6,040 bases of DNA from Thermoplasmata archaeon (GCA_030040625.1 JASHTI010000112.1:1-6040), one strand, 5' to 3'; numbered from the stretch's first letter, positions 1 to 5,827 are shown. Made by a program: numbers and translations. Notes: generated from the sequence alone by a model not told the origin.

Positions 1-108
1 CCGCCGGCGGGGGGCCCGGCAAGCCCGACCGCAACGCCCGCGCCCGGCGGTGACGCCGGAGGGGCGCCGGCCAGCCCGCCGCCTCCGCCGACCGGAGGGA
101 GCCCGTGA
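1..108 (+). CDS. C-terminal Pro/Gly/Ala-rich tail of an upstream gene (5' end outside window)
   Basis: Reading from base 1, frame 1 stays open for 35 codons and ends at TGA 106-108. The peptide is low-complexity: Pro, Gly, Ala, Ser and Thr make up almost everything, and it ends in PPPPPTGGSP. Such a tail carries no fold information, so the function of the gene is unknown. The reason to believe it is coding is its junction with the next gene: its stop overlaps that gene's GTG start as GTGA, and a strong Shine-Dalgarno sequence lies inside its last codons, the usual layout of translationally coupled genes. Similar Pro-rich ends close the next membrane protein and the surface protein at 2213-3580. 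The alternative is frame 3, which ends at a stop at 51-53; in that case this stretch would be spacer. Confidence 0.5.
   Translation, partial: PPAGGPASPTATPAPGGDAGGAPASPPPPPTGGSP
94..100 (+). promoter_or_regulatory. Shine-Dalgarno site GGAGGGA
   Basis: GGAGGGA lies 4 nt (GGAGG core 6 nt) upstream of the GTG at 105. It is the strongest ribosome-binding site in the window and fixes the start of the small membrane protein. An internal gene of an operon would be expected to carry such a site, in contrast to the first genes of transcripts here, which appear to lack one. Confidence 0.7.
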
Positions 109-347
109 GCGCGGTCTCCAGCGCCACCGGCTCCGGCGTGGTCCTCGGGATCGTCCTCGTGTTCCTCGCGCAGCAGTTCGGGCTCCTCAGCCTGAGCACG
201 TTGATCGACGCGGTCGTCTTCTTCGTCCTCGCGGCGGTGCTGGGCGGCGTCATCTTTGGGGTGACCGCGGCGACGATCGCCCGACGTGCGCGGGCGCGCG
301 CCGCCGCGCCGCCGCCCTCCTCCGGCGCGCCTCCGTCCAGCGGCTGA
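105..347 (+). CDS. Small two-helix membrane protein, function unknown
   Basis: An 80-residue protein. Two hydrophobic segments (about residues 11-33 and 36-58) are separated by a very short turn around Thr32-Asp35. They are followed by a basic cluster (RRARAR, residues 60-65) and a Pro/Ser/Gly tail (69-80, APPPSSGAPPSSG). By the positive-inside rule the tail, and therefore also the N terminus, should face the cytoplasm, giving a helical hairpin. The GTG start is chosen because it has a strong Shine-Dalgarno site and overlaps the stop of the upstream frame (GTGA), which suggests co-translation with that gene. I recognise no family; small integral proteins of this kind are often partners or stabilisers of a neighbouring membrane protein, but nothing here shows a partner. 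It ends 33 bp before hutU. Confidence 0.7.
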   Translation: MSAVSSATGSGVVLGIVLVFLAQQFGLLSLSTLIDAVVFFVLAAVLGGVIFGVTAATIARRARARAAAPPPSSGAPPSSG

Positions 348-352
348 TAGGG

Positions 353-359
353 TTACATT
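353..359 (+). promoter_or_regulatory. Candidate TATA box of hutU
   Basis: TTACATT is the only AT-rich run in the 33-bp gap before hutU. Its centre is about 25 bp upstream of the GTG start. That is the normal TATA-to-transcription-start distance in archaea, and no Shine-Dalgarno sequence precedes the GTG, so the mRNA would be leaderless. The box matches the archaeal consensus only weakly, so this is an inference from position and composition. Confidence 0.4.
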
Positions 360-380
360 CTCAGCGCCGCTCCGCGCGGC

Positions 381-2072
381 GTGTCGGCGACGCTCTCGGC
401 GGGACGGGTCATCCGCGCCCCGCGCGGCCCGGAACGGTCCTGTCGAGGCTGGCCCCAAGAGGCCGCGCTCCGGCTGCTGATGAACAACCTCGACCCGGAG
501 GTTGCCCGCGACCCGGAGCACCTCATCGTCTACGGGGGCCGGGGGAAGGCCGCCCGGGACTGGACCGCCTACGACCGGATCGTCGCGAGCCTCCGCGCGC
601 TCGGCGACGAGGAGACCCTCCTGATCCAATCCGGCAAACCGGTCGGGGTGTTCCCGACGCACGCCGAGGCCCCGCGGGTGCTGATCGCGAACGCGGTGAT
701 CGTCCCCCGCTGGGCGACGGACGAGATCTTCTGGGACCTCGAGGCCCGGGGCCTCACCATGTACGGCCAGATGACCGCCGGCAGCTGGATCTACATCGGC
801 ACCCAAGGGATCCTGCAGGGTACCTACGAGACGCTGGGAGCGCTCGCCCGTACCGAGTTCGGCGCCTCGGATCTCGCCGGGCGCTGGATGCTGACGAGCG
901 GCCTCGGAGAGATGGGGGGCGCCCAGCCGCTGGCGGTCACCATGCTCGGCGGTGCGGCGCTGGTCGTCGACGTGGATCCCCGCGCGATCGAGCGCCGTCG
1001 CGCCCATCGATACCTCGACCGCGTCGCGGGCTCGCTGGACGAGGCGCTGGAGCTCGTCCGGGGGGCCGCGTCCGCGCGGCGCGCCCTCTCGATCGGCCTC
1101 TGCGCGAACGCCGCCGACGTCTACCCCGAGGTGGTGCGTCGGGGAGTGCGGCCGGACATCGTCAGCGACCAGACGGCCGCGCACGATCTGCGCGTCGGCT
1201 ACCTCCCGCAGGGGCTGAGCGTGGAGGAGGCGGCCCGGCTTCGGGCGAGCGACCCGGCCGGCTACGCGAGCCGGGTGCGGAGCTCGCTCGCCACGGAGGC
1301 CCGGGCGATCCTCGCCCTCCAGCGCGCGGGCGCGAAGGCGTTCGACTACGGCAATGCGTTCCGGGCGCAGGCCCGGGACGCGGGGGTCGCCGACGCCTTC
1401 GAGATCCCGGGCTACGTGCCCCGGTACATCCGGCCCCTCTTCGCGGTCGGCAGCGGCCCGTTCCGCTGGCTCGCCCTGAGCGGCGAGCCGGAGGACATCC
1501 GCACCATTGACCGCGAGATCCTCCGCGAGTTCGCCGGGAACGAGCACCTGCTGCGCTGGATCCGTCTCGCCGGCGAGCGGGTCGCCTTCCAAGGGCTACC
1601 CGCCCGGATCTGTTACATGGGCTACGGTGAGCGGGAACGCTTCGGCCGCATGGTCAATGCGCTCGTGCACGACGGCCGCCTCGCCGCGCCGGTGGCGATC
1701 GGTCGGGACCACCACGACACCGGCAGCGTGGCGAGCCCGTTCCGCGAGACGGAGGCGATGCGCGACGGCTCGGACGCGATCGGGGACTGGCCGGTGCTCA
1801 ACGCGATGCTGAACGTGGCGAGCGGGGCGAGCTGGGTCTCGTTCCACCACGGAGGCGGGGTCGGGATCGGCAACTCCCTGCACGCCGGCCTGGTGGTCGT
1901 CGCGGACGGGAGCGCGGAGGCGGACCGCCGGCTGGGGCGCGTCCTCCACAACGACCCCGGGCTCGGGGTCGCCCGGCACGCCGACGCCGGCTACGAGGCG
2001 TCGCTCGAGCTCGCGCGAACGGCGGGATTCCGCATCCCGGGGCTCGCGGCCGCACCGGACCGGCGCCCGTAG
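381..2072 (+). CDS. hutU: Urocanate hydratase (urocanase)
   Basis: A 563-residue cytoplasmic enzyme that adds water to urocanate to form 4-imidazolone-5-propionate, the second step of histidine degradation to glutamate, using a tightly bound NAD+ as electrophile. The length matches bacterial urocanases (about 555-560 residues), and family blocks appear in order: IRAPRG and LMNNLDP near the N terminus, YGGRGKAARDW (51-61), QSGKPVGVF, MYGQMTAGSWIYIG (127-140), the glycine-rich GLGEMGG (174-180), SDQTAAHD (262-269), FQGLPARIC with Cys411 aligning to the active-site Cys410 of the Pseudomonas enzyme, then RETEAMRDGSDA, HHGGGVG and NDPGLGVARHADAGY. Nothing essential looks lost. The GTG start gives an N terminus of normal length, since IRAPRG follows about 11 residues in. 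No hutH, hutI or formiminoglutamate gene is in the window, so the pathway, if complete, is dispersed. Identification is from remembered family motifs, not a search. Confidence 0.97.
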   Translation: MSATLSAGRVIRAPRGPERSCRGWPQEAALRLLMNNLDPEVARDPEHLIVYGGRGKAARDWTAYDRIVASLRALGDEETLLIQSGKPVGVFPTHAEAPRVLIANAVIVPRWATDEIFWDLEARGLTMYGQMTAGSWIYIGTQGILQGTYETLGALARTEFGASDLAGRWMLTSGLGEMGGAQPLAVTMLGGAALVVDVDPRAIERRRAHRYLDRVAGSLDEALELVRGAASARRALSIGLCANAADVYPEVVRRGVRPDIVSDQTAAHDLRVGYLPQGLSVEEAARLRASDPAGYASRVRSSLATEARAILALQRAGAKAFDYGNAFRAQARDAGVADAFEIPGYVPRYIRPLFAVGSGPFRWLALSGEPEDIRTIDREILREFAGNEHLLRWIRLAGERVAFQGLPARICYMGYGERERFGRMVNALVHDGRLAAPVAIGRDHHDTGSVASPFRETEAMRDGSDAIGDWPVLNAMLNVASGASWVSFHHGGGVGIGNSLHAGLVVVADGSAEADRRLGRVLHNDPGLGVARHADAGYEASLELARTAGFRIPGLAAAPDRRP

Positions 2073-2139
2073 TCGCGCGGACGGGGCTTCGGCGGGGGCG
2101 CTTGCGATGGCCTAGCACACCGTCCAAGCGAGCCCGCCC

Positions 2140-2176
2140 TCCGGCGGAACATCCGTTTATCCCCCTTCCGGCGGAA
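2140..2176. repeat. Paired palindromic repeats TCCGGCGGAA flanking a TATA box
   Basis: TCCGGCGGAA occurs at 2140-2149 and again at 2167-2176, 27 bp apart start to start. Each copy contains a dyad: TCCG-G-CGGA at 2140-2148, and the longer TTCCG-G-CGGAA at 2166-2176. The TATA-like CGTTTAT lies between them, so a dimeric regulator bound at the downstream copy would cover the stretch between TATA box and transcription start. GC-rich words of this type are common in the genome, so the operator role is inference. Confidence 0.45.
2154..2160 (+). promoter_or_regulatory. TATA box of the surface-glycoprotein gene
   Basis: CGTTTAT is the most AT-rich stretch in the 140-bp gap after hutU, with a purine-rich GGAAC just upstream where the TFB-recognition element would be. 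Transcription would start about 25 bp downstream, near 2183, giving a leader of about 30 nt. The leader ends in a GGA/AGGA Shine-Dalgarno-like sequence (2202-2208) before the ATG at 2213. Confidence 0.55.
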
Positions 2177-2183
2177 AACCGAC

Positions 2184-2203
2184 CCGACGGGAGCACCCGT
2201 CGG
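2184..2203 (+). promoter_or_regulatory. 5'-leader hairpin before the surface-glycoprotein gene
   Basis: CCGACGGG (2184-2191) and CCCGTCGG (2196-2203) form a perfect 8-bp stem closed by the loop AGCA. The stem begins where transcription is predicted to start and ends at the edge of the ribosome-binding region. A 5'-terminal stem of this kind could protect the mRNA or modulate initiation; the structure is seen, the role is inferred. Confidence 0.5.
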
Positions 2204-2212
2204 AAGGAAAGA

Positions 2213-3580
2213 ATGGCAACGAACCCACGAACGCATCGGACGCTCGGCTCGGTCGCCGTCGTCGCGCTGCTCGCCCTCGCGGTCGTCCCCGCCCTCGCCG
2301 CCACGGCGAGCGCGGCGCCGGTCGCCGCGGGCGCCGCGCCGGCGGGCGGATCGGGTGGATGGGCGTACGGCGGTCACGCCTCGCTGGGGGTCTACCTGCA
2401 CGACGGGGGGCTCACCTACTCGCTGAACGCCTCGGCGGAGAGCGACGTGATCTACCACGCGACGAACGTGACCGCGAACATCACCGAGCTCTCGGCGAAC
2501 CGCACGGTGGTGCTGAGCCTGACCGAGTCGATCACCGGAGCGAACGCCTCCGGGACCTACACCTTCAAGCTCGCCGAAGATGACCAGGCGTACGCGAACG
2601 TCACCAACGCCGCCCAGGTGAGCCTGGAGGACGGCTCGACCGTCGCCGCCCTCGGGCTCATCAACGCCTCGGTGCACGCGGACGTCACCCTCGCGGCGGC
2701 GCTCCAGGTCAGCTACGCGGGCGCGCACATGAGCGATTATCTGAACGCCTCGGGCTGGGCGCACGGCGCGGTCTCCCTGTCGCCCGCCCTGGGACTCATC
2801 CCGCTCAACCTGACGGACGTCACCGGCTGGGAGGCCTCCGCGCTCGCGAGCGGGAGCGCCGCCTGGAACATCTCCTGGGCGTGGGTCGACCACGGCTGGA
2901 ACGGCACCTCCGGCGCCAAGTCCGGCTACATCAGCGGCAGCTGGTCGACCTCGACCGAGGTCACCGTGCTCGGCGCGATCGGCCCGGTCTATCCGCACTG
3001 GAGCGACCACCGGGTCCGGGCCGGCGTGGGCCTCACGCTCTCCGGACCGTTCGACCTCTACGGCGGGATCATCCTCGTCCCGCACGGCTTCGACCTCCTG
3101 GACGGCCAGTCGCACGCCTACGCCGGCGCGGGCCTCAGCACCGGGGCGATCACCTCGAGCTATCTGTACGTCAACGCCGGCCGCCTGGCGGCCCCCTCGA
3201 TGACCGCGGCGAGCATGACCACCGGCGCCAGCGGCACGATCGCCGCGGTGACGCCGGAGGGGACGAGCTTCCCCGCCGCATCGGGCAGCCCGACCGTCTA
3301 CGAGCAGCCGGAGAGCGTTGCGACGGCGCAGCGGCAGGCCAGCTGCGCCCAGTACGACCTCGACTGCGGCGGCAAGGCCGCCGGACTCGGTCCGGTCGTC
3401 GTCGCGCTGGCGATCGCCGGCGTGGCGGCGGTCGTCGCCGTGGCCCTCATCGCGACCCGCCGGCGCAACCCACCGGCGGCCTCGCGCAGCGACACTACGC
3501 TCGCCGCGACTCCGTACGTGGCCCCCCCCACGCCGCCGACCGGGCTCGGCCCCCAGGGTCCGCTCGGCCCCGCGCCGTAA
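2213..3580 (+). CDS. Predicted secreted, membrane-anchored surface glycoprotein
   Basis: 455 residues, family not recognised. An N-terminal signal peptide has basic residues up to Arg9, a hydrophobic core at about 12-29 and a likely cleavage after ASA (34). A Gly/Ala/Ser/Thr-rich, probably beta-rich ectodomain follows to about 390. It holds 11 N-X-S/T sequons, at Asn 72, 85, 89, 96, 111, 129, 151, 178, 199, 219 and 230, and none afterwards. Residues 325-375 are a low-complexity Ala/Ser/Thr/Pro stalk. A CX6C pair (Cys378, Cys385) precedes a single membrane helix (about 391-414), then RRR and a Pro/Gly-rich cytoplasmic tail of about 37 residues ending GPQGPLGPAP. The layout is that of an archaeal cell-surface or S-layer-associated glycoprotein anchored by its C terminus. 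The ATG at 2213 is preferred over the in-frame TTG at 2102 because it begins exactly at the signal peptide and follows a TATA box and leader; residues encoded upstream look non-coding. The gene has its own promoter and converges on the Nudix gene. Confidence 0.85.
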   Translation: MATNPRTHRTLGSVAVVALLALAVVPALAATASAAPVAAGAAPAGGSGGWAYGGHASLGVYLHDGGLTYSLNASAESDVIYHATNVTANITELSANRTVVLSLTESITGANASGTYTFKLAEDDQAYANVTNAAQVSLEDGSTVAALGLINASVHADVTLAAALQVSYAGAHMSDYLNASGWAHGAVSLSPALGLIPLNLTDVTGWEASALASGSAAWNISWAWVDHGWNGTSGAKSGYISGSWSTSTEVTVLGAIGPVYPHWSDHRVRAGVGLTLSGPFDLYGGIILVPHGFDLLDGQSHAYAGAGLSTGAITSSYLYVNAGRLAAPSMTAASMTTGASGTIAAVTPEGTSFPAASGSPTVYEQPESVATAQRQASCAQYDLDCGGKAAGLGPVVVALAIAGVAAVVAVALIATRRRNPPAASRSDTTLAATPYVAPPTPPTGLGPQGPLGPAP

Positions 3581-3623
3581 CCGGCGAGGAGCACGGATAC
3601 CGCGGCGTACCGACGCCCCCACC

Positions 3624-3650
3624 GCGGTGGGCCCCCCGCGGGCCCACCGC
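3624..3650. terminator. Perfect inverted repeat between convergent genes, candidate terminator
   Basis: GCGGTGGGCCC (3624-3634) and GGGCCCACCGC (3640-3650) form an 11-bp perfect stem with a 5-nt loop. It sits in the 106-bp gap between the ends of the surface-protein gene and the Nudix gene, so it could act in both directions. On the plus strand it is followed within about 15 bp by the pyrimidine-rich stretch CTTCGATCTTCTTCG. Archaeal termination depends mainly on U-rich tracts, so the stem may instead protect mRNA 3' ends or mark a processing site. Confidence 0.5.
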
Positions 3651-3686
3651 AACCCCTTCGATCTTCTTCGGGCAACGAACGGCCGC

Positions 3687-4139
3687 CTACGCGCGGCTCC
3701 GCGCCAGTACGGCGGCTCGCGCCAGGATCGAGCGGTCGGCGTCGTAGGTGAGGAGCTGGCGCGCCTCCTGGAAGGTCGCCCAGCGGTGGGCGTCGAACCC
3801 CCGCTCCAGCGTCACCGTTCCGGCGGGGCTCTCTCCGAGGAAGTAGACGCTCGTCTTGTGGACGTTCGCCTCCCTCCGCGGCGAGAAGAACCGGTAGCTC
3901 GCCTCGCCGACCTCGGCCCCGAGCTTCACGTCCGTGAGCCCGGTCTCCTCCTGGATCTCCCGGAGGGCGGCCGCCTCCAGCGACTCGCCGGGGTCGACGT
4001 GTCCCTTCGGGAAGCACCAGCGGTCCTCGTCGAGCTCGTGGATCAGCAGGATCGCGCCCTGGCGCATCACCACCGCACCGGCGGCGAGCTCCGGCACGAT
4101 CGCGGTGCCGGCGCGGTACGGGGCGTTCGGGCCGACCAT
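3687..4139 (-). CDS. Nudix hydrolase
   Basis: A small soluble pyrophosphohydrolase of 150 residues. The Nudix box GX5EX7REUXEEXGU is complete: Gly46, Glu52, Arg60-Glu61, Glu64-Glu65, Gly67-Leu68, so the metal-binding glutamates are present. The lead-in WCFPKGHVDPGES and the later HKTSVYFLGES resemble MutT/diadenosine-tetraphosphate hydrolase-type members, but the substrate (Ap4A, a damaged nucleotide, an ADP-sugar or CoA derivative) cannot be read from sequence. The ATG at 4139 is chosen. An in-frame TTG at 4166 would add nine residues (a Gly/Ser-rich stretch) and lies inside a hairpin; a TGA closes the frame just beyond it. No good Shine-Dalgarno site supports either start. The gene converges with the surface-protein gene and diverges from the acyl-CoA synthetase-like gene with a gap of about 95 bp. 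Confidence 0.92.
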   Translation of the reverse strand: MVGPNAPYRAGTAIVPELAAGAVVMRQGAILLIHELDEDRWCFPKGHVDPGESLEAAALREIQEETGLTDVKLGAEVGEASYRFFSPRREANVHKTSVYFLGESPAGTVTLERGFDAHRWATFQEARQLLTYDADRSILARAAVLARSRA

Positions 4140-4158
4140 CCCGCGGGACGAGCCGACG

Positions 4159-4186
4159 GAGCCCAAGAGCGCTTCGCTCCGGGCTC
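4159..4186 (-). promoter_or_regulatory. Hairpin in the leader of the Nudix gene
   Basis: On the minus strand GAGCCC pairs with GGGCTC (6 bp) and, inside it, GAGCG pairs with CGCTC (5 bp), separated by a 1x2 internal loop and closed by AAG. If the Nudix gene is transcribed from the TTAA box at 4206-4209, RNA would start near 4181, so the hairpin would lie at its 5' end. The role is inferred. Confidence 0.4.
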
Positions 4187-4203
4187 ACCGCGCTCCGGCG
4201 AAC

Positions 4204-4211
4204 CGTTAAGC
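4204..4211 (+). promoter_or_regulatory. TATA box of the acyl-CoA synthetase-like gene, possibly shared with the Nudix gene
   Basis: CGTTAAGC is the only AT-rich element in the gap between the two divergent genes. Its centre is about 27 bp upstream of the ATG at 4235, and no Shine-Dalgarno site precedes that ATG, which fits a leaderless mRNA. The TTAA core is self-complementary, so TBP could also serve the minus strand. Confidence 0.55.
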
Positions 4212-4234
4212 GACCCCTCCTCTCCGGCGGCGCG

Positions 4235-5827
4235 ATGCTGGAGCCGGGCGAGGAGTACCACGACCTCGCGACCCTGGTCCGGCGCAAGGCGGAGAAGAAC
4301 GGCGCGGCGCCGGCGCTCCGCTTCGCCCAGCGGACCCTCTCCTACGCGGAGCTCGATCGAGAGTCCGAGCGCCTCGCCGCCGGTCTCTTGCGCGCCGGCG
4401 TCGCCCGGGGGGAACGGGTCGCGGCGTTCCTGTTCAACACACCGGAGTTCCCCATCACCTGGTTCGGCGCCGCGAAGGCGGGCACCCCGCTCGTCCCCCT
4501 GAACACCGGCCTCAAGGGCGAGATCCTCCGCTACGAGCTGGCCGACAGCGCTCCGAGGGCGCTGGTCATCGACCGGCGCCTCTGGCCGGCCTACGCCGCG
4601 ATCCGCGAGGCGGTGCGGGTCCCGCGCGAGTACCTCGTCGATCCCCCGCGGACGCGCGAGGCGCTCCCGGCCGGAGCGCGGCCGTTCGACGAGCTGCCCA
4701 CGGACCCGTCCGGGGATCCCCCGCCCGCGCCGCGACCGGAGGACCCGGTCTCGGTGATGTACACCAGCGGGACGACCGGGCCGCCGAAGGGGGCCGTGAT
4801 CCCGCACCAGAAGCAGATCACGACCCCGTTGGAGATCGCCGTCCGCAGCCGCCTCGCGCCCGGGAGCGTGCTGTTCACGGGCCTCCCCCTGTTCCACTGC
4901 AACGCCCAGGAGATGACGACGCTCGTCGCCCTCCTCCACGACCTCCCGGCGGCGTTCGACGAGCGGTTCCACGCCAGCACCTACTGGGAGAGCGCGGCGG
5001 CGCTCGGCGCCACGCACGTCTCGCTGCTGATCGCGATGATCAACGTCCTCTACAAGCAACCGGAGAAGGCGAGCGACCGCGGCCACGGCGTGCGGACCGC
5101 CCTCACCGCCGGGACGACCCGGGGGATCTGGGCGGAGTTCGAGCGGCGGTTCGGGCTCTCGATCGTCGAGCTCTACGGGATGACGGAGTGCGGCTGCACG
5201 ACGCTGATGAACCCCCCGGGGGCGGTCCGGCTCGGCTCGATCGGGACGCCGCTCGGCTTCGTGGAGGCCCAGGTCGTCGACGACCAGGACCGGCCGGTCG
5301 GCCCCGACACCCGGGGCGAGCTGGTCGTGCGCCCCCGCGCCCCGTACACGATGTTCCTCGGTTACCTGAACCAGCCCGAGAAGACCGTCGAGGCGTGGCG
5401 CAACCTCTGGTTCCACACCGGCGACACGGTGACGCGGGACGCGGACGGCTACTACTACTTCGTGGACCGCAAGAAGGACATCATCCGCCGCCGGGGCGAG
5501 AACCTGGCGCCGTACGACGTCGAGTCGGTCGTCAACCGCCATCCGGCCGTCTTCGAGTCCGTGGTCGTCGGAGTGCCGTCCCCCCTCGGCGAGGAGGACG
5601 TGAAGGTCTACGTGCAGCTCCGTCCCGGCGCCGCCCTCGAGGCGCGCGCCCTGTTCGAGTACTGCGTCGCCGAGCTGCCGTTCTTCATGGTCCCCCGGTT
5701 CCTGGAGTTCGTCGAGGAGATCCCGAAGACCGCGAACCAGAAGTCGCAGCGCTACCTGATGCGCCAGCGGAGCGGAGGGACGCAGTACGACCGGGAGCAG
5801 CTCGGCATCGTCGTCCGGGCCCCGTAG
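4235..5827 (+). CDS. AMP-forming acyl-CoA synthetase / acyl-CoA ligase family protein
   Basis: 530 residues, the normal length of the adenylate-forming (ANL) family. Such enzymes activate a carboxylic acid with ATP to an acyl-adenylate and usually transfer it to CoA. Motifs in order: phosphate loop YTSGTTGPPKG (176-186); PLFHCN (218-223) in the substrate-side region; ELYGMTE (312-318); HTGD (394-397), whose Asp binds the ribose of ATP; the hinge DRKKDIIRRRGENL (411-424), whose Asp starts the mobile C-terminal domain; and the C-terminal catalytic lysine, most likely Lys503 in KTANQKSQ. The RRRGEN hinge resembles CaiC-like carnitine/crotonobetaine-CoA ligase relatives, but the substrate is not determinable. 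The usual Gly before the catalytic lysine (TGK) is Gln here. The ATG start places the first family-like helix right after a short leader and is supported by the TATA distance. The PIN-domain coding region starts about 25 bp downstream. Confidence 0.93.
   Translation: MLEPGEEYHDLATLVRRKAEKNGAAPALRFAQRTLSYAELDRESERLAAGLLRAGVARGERVAAFLFNTPEFPITWFGAAKAGTPLVPLNTGLKGEILRYELADSAPRALVIDRRLWPAYAAIREAVRVPREYLVDPPRTREALPAGARPFDELPTDPSGDPPPAPRPEDPVSVMYTSGTTGPPKGAVIPHQKQITTPLEIAVRSRLAPGSVLFTGLPLFHCNAQEMTTLVALLHDLPAAFDERFHASTYWESAAALGATHVSLLIAMINVLYKQPEKASDRGHGVRTALTAGTTRGIWAEFERRFGLSIVELYGMTECGCTTLMNPPGAVRLGSIGTPLGFVEAQVVDDQDRPVGPDTRGELVVRPRAPYTMFLGYLNQPEKTVEAWRNLWFHTGDTVTRDADGYYYFVDRKKDIIRRRGENLAPYDVESVVNRHPAVFESVVVGVPSPLGEEDVKVYVQLRPGAALEARALFEYCVAELPFFMVPRFLEFVEEIPKTANQKSQRYLMRQRSGGTQYDREQLGIVVRAP

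Noticed and set aside
3..53. Frame-3 tail ending at a TGA at 51-53 as the upstream gene's end
   Set aside because: Not excluded, but frame 1 is preferred because its stop overlaps the next start and a Shine-Dalgarno site lies within it.
50..1510. 486-codon open frame on the plus strand overlapping the membrane protein and hutU
   Set aside because: It is an Arg/Pro/Gly-rich out-of-frame reading of hutU, as expected at about 70 % GC; the real frame has unmistakable urocanase motifs.
2102..2212. N-terminal extension of the surface protein from a TTG at 2102
   Set aside because: It would put 37 residues with no signal-peptide character before a good signal peptide, and would run through the TATA box and leader hairpin.
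2073..2212. tRNA or small structured RNA gene in the gap after hutU
   Set aside because: No cloverleaf, T-loop consensus or box motifs are seen; the only structure is the 8-bp leader stem.
1991..3652. 553-codon open frame on the minus strand opposite the surface-protein gene
   Set aside because: The composition is Arg/Gly/Val/Asp with no domain; it mirrors the codon structure of the plus-strand gene, which has a signal peptide, sequons and an anchor.
3318..4502. 394-codon plus-strand frame spanning the Nudix gene and the gaps on both sides
   Set aside because: It crosses the convergent terminator-like stem and the divergent promoter and is Arg/Pro/Ser-rich; the Nudix box is on the other strand.
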